This document shows, piece by piece, positions 44,345 to 48,903 of a DNA stretch of 48,903 nt. The notes beneath the pieces are model-generated. The model was not told where the DNA came from and searched no databases. It worked only from the letters and a program-made list of their open reading frames with translations. The translations under genes were made by a program, and so were the position numbers. How positions within the stretch are numbered: the stretch's first letter is position 1; every line of letters begins with the position of its first letter. Origin of the DNA: Gammaproteobacteria bacterium MFB021 (GTDB lineage: Bacteria; Pseudomonadota; Gammaproteobacteria; Pseudomonadales; Halomonadaceae); contig JNVT01000019.1 in the NCBI GenBank assembly GCA_000737985.1, positions 1-48,903 on the forward strand, in the 5' to 3' direction.

Positions 44345-45667
44345 TTGTTTTTCGAACGTCCCGACGCCGGCGAAACGGCGATTCTGGTCCATGTGGACTT
44401 TCAGGACGAGCAGGATCGTGAGGATCCAGGTGAACTCCTGGAGCTGGTGCGATCCGCTGGTGCGGTGCCGGCGACCCTGATCCAGGGCAGCCGGCGCCGT
44501 CCCGACCCTCGTTCCTTCATCGGCAGTGGCAAGCTCGACGAGGTCAAGCACGCCCTCACCGCGCACCACGCCGAACTGGTCATCTTCAACCACGCCCTGT
44601 CTCCCTCCCAGGAGCGCAATCTCGAGCGCAGCCTCAACTGCCGTGTGCTCGATCGTACGGGGCTGATCCTGGATATCTTCGCGCAGCGCGCGCGAACCCA
44701 CGAAGGCAAGCTGCAGGTCGAGCTGGCTCAGCTCGAGTACATGTCGACCCGCCTGGTACGCGGCTGGACCCACCTGGAGCGGCAGAAGGGCGGTATCGGT
44801 CTGCGCGGTCCCGGCGAGACCCAGCTCGAGACCGACCGCCGACTGCTGCGCGCACGCATCAAGTCGATCCACAAGCGCCTCGAGAAAGTGCGCAAACAGC
44901 GCGATCAGAACCGCCGCGCACGGGCCCGGGCCGAGGTGCCCAGCGTCTCGCTGGTGGGCTATACCAACGCCGGCAAGTCGACGCTGTTCAACGCCATCAC
45001 CGCAGCCGAGGTCTACGCCGCCGATCAGCTCTTCGCGACCCTCGACCCGACCCTCAGGCGTCTCGACGTGCCCGACGTGGGCGAGGTGGTGCTGGCGGAT
45101 ACCGTGGGCTTCATCCGTCACCTGCCGCACAAGCTGGTCGAGGCGTTCCAGGCCACCCTGCAGGAGGCCACCGAGGCGAGCCTGCTGGTGCATGTGATCG
45201 ATGCCGCCGATCCCGACCGTGAGCTCAACGTGGCCCAGGTCGACAGCGTGCTGGCCGAGATCGATGCCGACGACGTACCGCGCCTGCTGGTGATGAACAA
45301 GATCGACCTGATGGACACCGCGCCGCGCATCGAGCGCGACGGTCAGGGGCGCCCGCAGGTGGTGTGGCTCTCGGCGCGTGACGGCCAGGGGCTCGAGCTG
45401 CTGCGCGAGGCGATCGGCGAGTGGCTGGCGGAGGACATTCTCGACACCCGCTTGACGCTGACGCCGGAGCAAGGTCGACTACGGGCAGCACTGCATGAAC
45501 TGCAGGCGGTACGCGAGGAGTCGTTCGCCGAGGATGGCCGGACGATTCTCCAGATTCGCTTGCCCCGACGGGAGTTTATGCAGATGATGGCTCGCTTGGG
45601 CGAAAGCGCCGACGACTACTTGCCCGTACACGAGCAGACCCCGATCGACGACTGGGAACGGGTCTGA
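44345..45667 (+). CDS. hflX: Ribosome-associated GTPase HflX
   Basis: HflX splits stalled or heat-damaged ribosomes. The 440-residue protein starts with TTG at 44345 (MFFERPDAGETAILVHVDF), six bases after a GAGAGG site. The N-terminal HflX domain shows DPRSFIGSGKLDEVK and the glycine-rich GGIGLRGPGETQLETDRR. The GTPase domain has LVGYTNAGKSTLFNAI, DTVGFIRHLPHKLVEAF and MNKIDLMD. It is followed by a 172-base gap before hflK without clear features other than GC-rich inverted segments. Confidence 0.95.
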   Translation: MFFERPDAGETAILVHVDFQDEQDREDPGELLELVRSAGAVPATLIQGSRRRPDPRSFIGSGKLDEVKHALTAHHAELVIFNHALSPSQERNLERSLNCRVLDRTGLILDIFAQRARTHEGKLQVELAQLEYMSTRLVRGWTHLERQKGGIGLRGPGETQLETDRRLLRARIKSIHKRLEKVRKQRDQNRRARARAEVPSVSLVGYTNAGKSTLFNAITAAEVYAADQLFATLDPTLRRLDVPDVGEVVLADTVGFIRHLPHKLVEAFQATLQEATEASLLVHVIDAADPDRELNVAQVDSVLAEIDADDVPRLLVMNKIDLMDTAPRIERDGQGRPQVVWLSARDGQGLELLREAIGEWLAEDILDTRLTLTPEQGRLRAALHELQAVREESFAEDGRTILQIRLPRREFMQMMARLGESADDYLPVHEQTPIDDWERV

Positions 45668-45839
45668 CGCGGGAACCGAATACGCAGGGGAGCTTCGTGG
45701 CCCGCGGGCCCGATTCGCACAGGGCGAGACGATTCGATATCAGGCCGAACAGCCCAGCGCGCCGACGCCAACCGCCTCGGCGGCTCGTACTCCCCACGCC
45801 TGACGCAACGCTTTGATCGCATCGAGTGGAGACTTAGGT

Positions 45840-47093
45840 ATGGCTTGGAACGAGCCTGGTGGTGGCAACAACCAGCAGGACCCTTGGAGCGGCGGGGGGG
45901 GCCGCCGCCCGAGTGGGAATGGTGGCGACAATGGCGATGGCAACAATCGCGGCGGCGGCAACAATCAGGGACCGCCGGATCTGGATGAAGCGCTGAAGAA
46001 GTTTCAGGACAAGATCAACCGCCTGCTCGGTGGTCGCGGCAAGCGCGGCGGCAGCGGTGGCGGCGACGGCAGTGGTGGCGGCAAGCGCAACCCGTTCGTG
46101 CTGCCGCTGCTGGTGGTGATTGTCGCCGCAGTGGTGTGGGCCGGCTCCGGCTTCCACCTGATCGACCAGTCCGAGCGTGGCGTGGTGTTCCGCTTCGGCA
46201 AGTACACCACCACCCTCAATCCCGGGTTGCACTGGAACCCGCCGATCGTGGATCAGGTCGAGAACGTCAACGTGACCAGCATTCGCTCGGCCAACCAGAC
46301 CGACTCGATGCTCACCAGCGACGAGAACATCGTTCGCGTCAGCGTCTCCGCTCAGTACGTGGTCAGCGATGCGCATGCCTTCCTGGTCAACGTCAACGAG
46401 CCGGAGATGACGCTGCAGAACGCGATGGACTCGGCTCTGCGCCAGGAAGTCGGCAACATGAAGCTGCAGCAGATCCTGACCACCGGGCGTGATCGCCTGG
46501 GGCAGCGCGTCTTCGATCGTCTCAGCGCCTATATGGATGCCTACGGCACCGGCCTGCGTCTGCAGACCGTCAACGTCGAGTCGACCTCGCCGCCGGATCG
46601 CGTCCAGGACGCCTTCGACGATGTCATCCGTGCGCGCGAAGAGCGTCAGCGCTCGATCAACCAGGCCAATGCCTACAGTCAGGCGGTGGTGCTCGAGGCG
46701 CGAGGGCAGAAGCAGCGTCTGGTCGAAGAAGCCCAGGGCTACAAGGCCGCCGCCGTGGCCGATGCCACCGGTCAGACCAACCGCTTCAATTCGCTGCTGG
46801 GCGAGTACCGGCAGGCGCCCAAGGTCACCCGTGAACGCCTCTATCTGGAGACGATCAGCCAGGTGCTGAGCCAGACGCCCAAGGCGCTGGTCGATCTCGG
46901 TGACAGCAGTGCGGTCACCGTGCTGCCGCTCAACCAGATGCAGGCCGGCGGCAATGCCAGCAGCGACGGCAACGCGACCAAGATGAGCATGCAGCAACTC
47001 GAACAGATTTCGCGTGAGGTGGTCGATCACATGAACAGCAGCAGCAACTCGCAGCAGCAGACGCGTAGTTCCAGCCTGCGGGAGGGCCGTTAA
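45840..47093 (+). CDS. hflK: FtsH protease regulator HflK
   Basis: HflK forms with HflC the membrane cage that surrounds and modulates the FtsH protease. From ATG 45840 it has 417 residues. The N-terminal ~45 residues are glycine/asparagine-rich and cytoplasmic, a transmembrane helix lies at ~86-104 (FVLPLLVVIVAAVVWAGSGF), and a periplasmic SPFH/prohibitin domain follows (ERGVVFRFGKYTTTLNPGLH) with a long coiled-coil region around RAREERQRSINQANAY. The TAA stop shares one base with the hflC ATG, so translation is coupled. Confidence 0.96.
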   Translation: MAWNEPGGGNNQQDPWSGGGGRRPSGNGGDNGDGNNRGGGNNQGPPDLDEALKKFQDKINRLLGGRGKRGGSGGGDGSGGGKRNPFVLPLLVVIVAAVVWAGSGFHLIDQSERGVVFRFGKYTTTLNPGLHWNPPIVDQVENVNVTSIRSANQTDSMLTSDENIVRVSVSAQYVVSDAHAFLVNVNEPEMTLQNAMDSALRQEVGNMKLQQILTTGRDRLGQRVFDRLSAYMDAYGTGLRLQTVNVESTSPPDRVQDAFDDVIRAREERQRSINQANAYSQAVVLEARGQKQRLVEEAQGYKAAAVADATGQTNRFNSLLGEYRQAPKVTRERLYLETISQVLSQTPKALVDLGDSSAVTVLPLNQMQAGGNASSDGNATKMSMQQLEQISREVVDHMNSSSNSQQQTRSSSLREGR

Positions 47094-48052
47094 TGTTTAA
47101 CAACCGTGCCCTGATCGGCGTCATCGTGCTGGCGCTGCTGGCGTGGTTCGCCAGCGCGAGTTTCTACGTCGTCAACGAGACCCAGCGTGCCATCAAACTG
47201 CGCTTCGGCGAGGTGGTGGAGAACAACATCGGCCCTGGGCTGCACTTCAAGCTGCCGGTGCTCAACACCGTGCGCATCTTCGACGTGCGCGTGCAGACGG
47301 TCGACTCCGGCGCCACGCGCTACCTGACCGCCGACTCCAAGGCGGTGATCGTCGACTCCTTCGTCAAGTGGAAGATCGCCGATCCGAAGCAGTTCTACGA
47401 AGCGACCCGGGGTAACATCCAGGTCGCCGAGAACCTGATCGCGCCGCGGACCGACGAAGCGTTGCGCAACAAGTTCGGCCAGACCCAGATGTCCGACATC
47501 ATCCAGGAGCGCATCGCCGCCGAGAGCAAGAAAGAGGACCTGGCCGGCAAGAGTAAAGGTCCGGATACGGTCGAGGGCGCCCGCGAAGAGCTGATGGTCG
47601 AGCCGGTTCAACAGCTCGACGCAGCCATGCGCAAGGAGCTCGGCGTGCATATCCTGGATATCCGGGTGAAGCGCATCGAACTGCCCACCGAGGTGACCCA
47701 GGCGGTCTACGAGCGCATGAACTCCGAGCGTGAGCAGGCTGCGCGCACCTACCGCGCCGAGGGTCTGCAGCAGGCCGAAGCGATTCGCGCCGACGCCGAC
47801 CGCCAGCGGCAGGAGATCCTCGCCAGTGGGCGTCAGGAGTCCGAGACCACCCGCGGTGAGGGCGATGCCCAGGCGGCCAAGATCTACGCCAGCGCCTACC
47901 AGAAGGACCCGGACTTCTACGCCTTCTACCGCTCGATGCAGGCTTATCGCGACAGCTTCAACGGCGAAGGCAAGGATCTGCTGGTGCTGAGCCCGGAAAA
48001 CAGCCAGTTCTTCCGCTACCTGAAGAACCCGCAGCCGGGGGCGGCGCAGTGA
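47093..48052 (+). CDS. hflC: FtsH protease regulator HflC
   Basis: HflC is the partner of HflK in the FtsH-regulating complex. The 319-residue protein has an N-terminal transmembrane helix (~5-24), then the SPFH domain with NETQRAIKLRFGEVVENNIG and GLHFKLPVLNTVRIFDVRVQ, and a coiled-coil segment around QQAEAIRADADRQRQEILAS. The C-terminal part includes DPDFYAFYRSMQAYRDSF, typical of HflC. It is the last gene of the hflX-hflK-hflC run; a strong terminator lies 62 bases beyond the stop. Confidence 0.96.
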   Translation: MFNNRALIGVIVLALLAWFASASFYVVNETQRAIKLRFGEVVENNIGPGLHFKLPVLNTVRIFDVRVQTVDSGATRYLTADSKAVIVDSFVKWKIADPKQFYEATRGNIQVAENLIAPRTDEALRNKFGQTQMSDIIQERIAAESKKEDLAGKSKGPDTVEGAREELMVEPVQQLDAAMRKELGVHILDIRVKRIELPTEVTQAVYERMNSEREQAARTYRAEGLQQAEAIRADADRQRQEILASGRQESETTRGEGDAQAAKIYASAYQKDPDFYAFYRSMQAYRDSFNGEGKDLLVLSPENSQFFRYLKNPQPGAAQ

Positions 48053-48069
48053 GCGCATGAGAAACCCGA

Positions 48070-48092
48070 GCCCGCGGGATTTCTCCGCGGGC
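48070..48092 (+). terminator. Hairpin after hflC
   Basis: An 8-bp GC stem (48070-48077 with 48085-48092) is followed only by GTTTC, so alone it is a weak terminator. It stands 22 bases before a proper terminator and may add to it. Confidence 0.45.
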
Positions 48093-48114
48093 GTTTCGTG
48101 GTACCATTTTCGTC

Positions 48115-48137
48115 GCCGGGTCTTGCCCGGCTTTTTT
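48115..48137 (+). terminator. Rho-independent terminator between hflC and hisZ
   Basis: GCCGGG (48115-48120) pairs with CCCGGC (48126-48131) around the loop TCTTG, and six T residues follow directly (48132-48137). Confidence 0.85.
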
Positions 48138-48275
48138 GTGCGAGAGGTTCGTGCCGCCGCGCGCCGCAAGAGGTGTGCGAGGCGTGGACACTGCCGCATC
48201 CAGATGACGTTGTCGGGCGGCGCCGCGCGCCGGCGCCCCCGGTTCTCACGACTTACCGCTTGGCAGGACAGGCTC

Positions 48276-48903
48276 ATGACGATCGCTGACCGCTGGCTGC
48301 TTCCCGACGGCATGGACGAGATCCTGCCGCCGCAGGCAACCCGTATGGAGGAGCTGCGTCGGACGCTGCTCGACCTGTACGACCGCTGGGGCTATGACCT
48401 GGTCATGCCGCCCCCGGTCGAGTTCCTCGATTCGCTGCTGACCGGCACCGGCACCGATCTCGATCTGCAGACGTTCAAACTCACCGACCAGCTCACCGGG
48501 CGCATGATGGGCGCCAGCGCCGACGTCACCCCGCAGGTGGCGCGGATGGACGCTCACTCGCTCAAGCGCCAGGGCCCGGTGCGATTGTGCTACTGCACCA
48601 CCGTGCTGCGCGCCCAGGCGGACAAGCATCAGGGCGGCCGCAGCCCGATGCAGGTGGGGGTCGAGCTGTTCGGCCACGCCGGTCTCGAGGCCGACATCGA
48701 AGTGTTGCGCCTGGCGCTCTCCAGTCTCGAGGCGGCGGGCGCTGGCGAGGTCCATCTGGCGCTCAGTCACATCGCCATCTATCGCGCGCTGACCCAGGCG
48801 GCGGCGTGTACCGAAGACGTGGAGCGGGCGCTGTTCGACGCCATCGAGCGCAAGGCGTTCAATCGGGTCGATGCGCTGGTGGCGGCGCACGTCGGCGACC
48901 CGG
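48276..48903 (+). CDS. hisZ: ATP phosphoribosyltransferase regulatory subunit, 5' part
   Basis: The gene runs off the window end; 209 codons are visible from ATG 48276. It is a HisRS-like class II fold: RWLLPDGMDEILPPQATRME, YDLVMPPPVEFLDSLLTG, the motif 2-like QVGVELFGHAG and LRAQADKHQGGRSP. HisZ lacks histidyl-tRNA synthetase activity and works with short-form HisG in the first step of histidine synthesis. The position after hflC matches that of Pseudomonas, where purA usually follows. An AGGACAGG-like ribosome binding site precedes the start. Confidence 0.93.
   Translation, partial: MTIADRWLLPDGMDEILPPQATRMEELRRTLLDLYDRWGYDLVMPPPVEFLDSLLTGTGTDLDLQTFKLTDQLTGRMMGASADVTPQVARMDAHSLKRQGPVRLCYCTTVLRAQADKHQGGRSPMQVGVELFGHAGLEADIEVLRLALSSLEAAGAGEVHLALSHIAIYRALTQAAACTEDVERALFDAIERKAFNRVDALVAAHVGDP

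Overview
The window reads as chromosome of a high-GC gammaproteobacterium, most likely a member of the Halomonadaceae (Halomonas or a close relative). This is inferred from the gene content, the protein sequences and a block order close to that of Pseudomonas and Halomonas (psd-rhodanese, rsgA, orn, queG, nnr, tsaE, amiB, mutL, miaA, hfq, hflX, hflK, hflC, hisZ). No database search was run. Nearly all of it is core housekeeping sequence with dense coding. There is no prophage, no complete insertion sequence, no CRISPR array, and no rRNA or tRNA gene that I can see.

Layout. 1-3.4 kb: end of cysN, a serine acetyltransferase (cysteine synthesis) and ilvD (branched-chain amino acids), with two strong terminators. 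3.4-5.3 kb, minus strand: cmoA-cmoB for the wobble-uridine cmo5U modification. 5.5-12.3 kb: pgi, the esterase yqiA, and the topoisomerase IV genes parE and parC, separated by a complex multi-hairpin element. 12.4-17.0 kb: serB, a PilZ protein with a degenerate HD-GYP domain, and a protealysin-type metalloprotease translationally coupled to an emfourin-like inhibitor. 17.2-21.3 kb: a DUF3465 protein, a 139-bp MITE-like element flanked by CTAG, a GT2-like protein, a QseBC/PmrAB-type two-component system and a small membrane protein. 21.3-24.9 kb: the elongation factor P module, epmB divergent from efp - SDR - epmA, with an unexpected short-chain dehydrogenase in the middle.

25-30.6 kb is the most accessory part: arfB, a secreted phytase-like esterase, a visibly lower-GC LysE-type exporter, and a Nudix/flavoprotein pair divergent from a TetR regulator whose 5' end is made of 21-bp repeats. 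30.8-34.2 kb: psd and a rhodanese on the minus strand, and a purine permease on the plus strand. 34.2-37.2 kb: rsgA (ribosome assembly GTPase), orn and queG. 37.3-48.9 kb: a long plus-strand run covering metabolite repair (nnr), t6A (tsaE), cell separation (amiB), mismatch repair (mutL), i6A (miaA), RNA chaperone (hfq), ribosome rescue GTPase (hflX), the FtsH regulators hflK-hflC and the start of hisZ.

A theme is translation quality: cmoAB, efp/epmAB, arfB, rsgA, queG, tsaE, miaA, hfq and hflX are all here. I did not find an obviously new multi-gene system. The best leads are the SDR inside the EF-P module, the MITE insertion that preserved two convergent stop codons, the degenerate PilZ-HD-GYP receptor, the protease-inhibitor pair and several structured intergenic elements.
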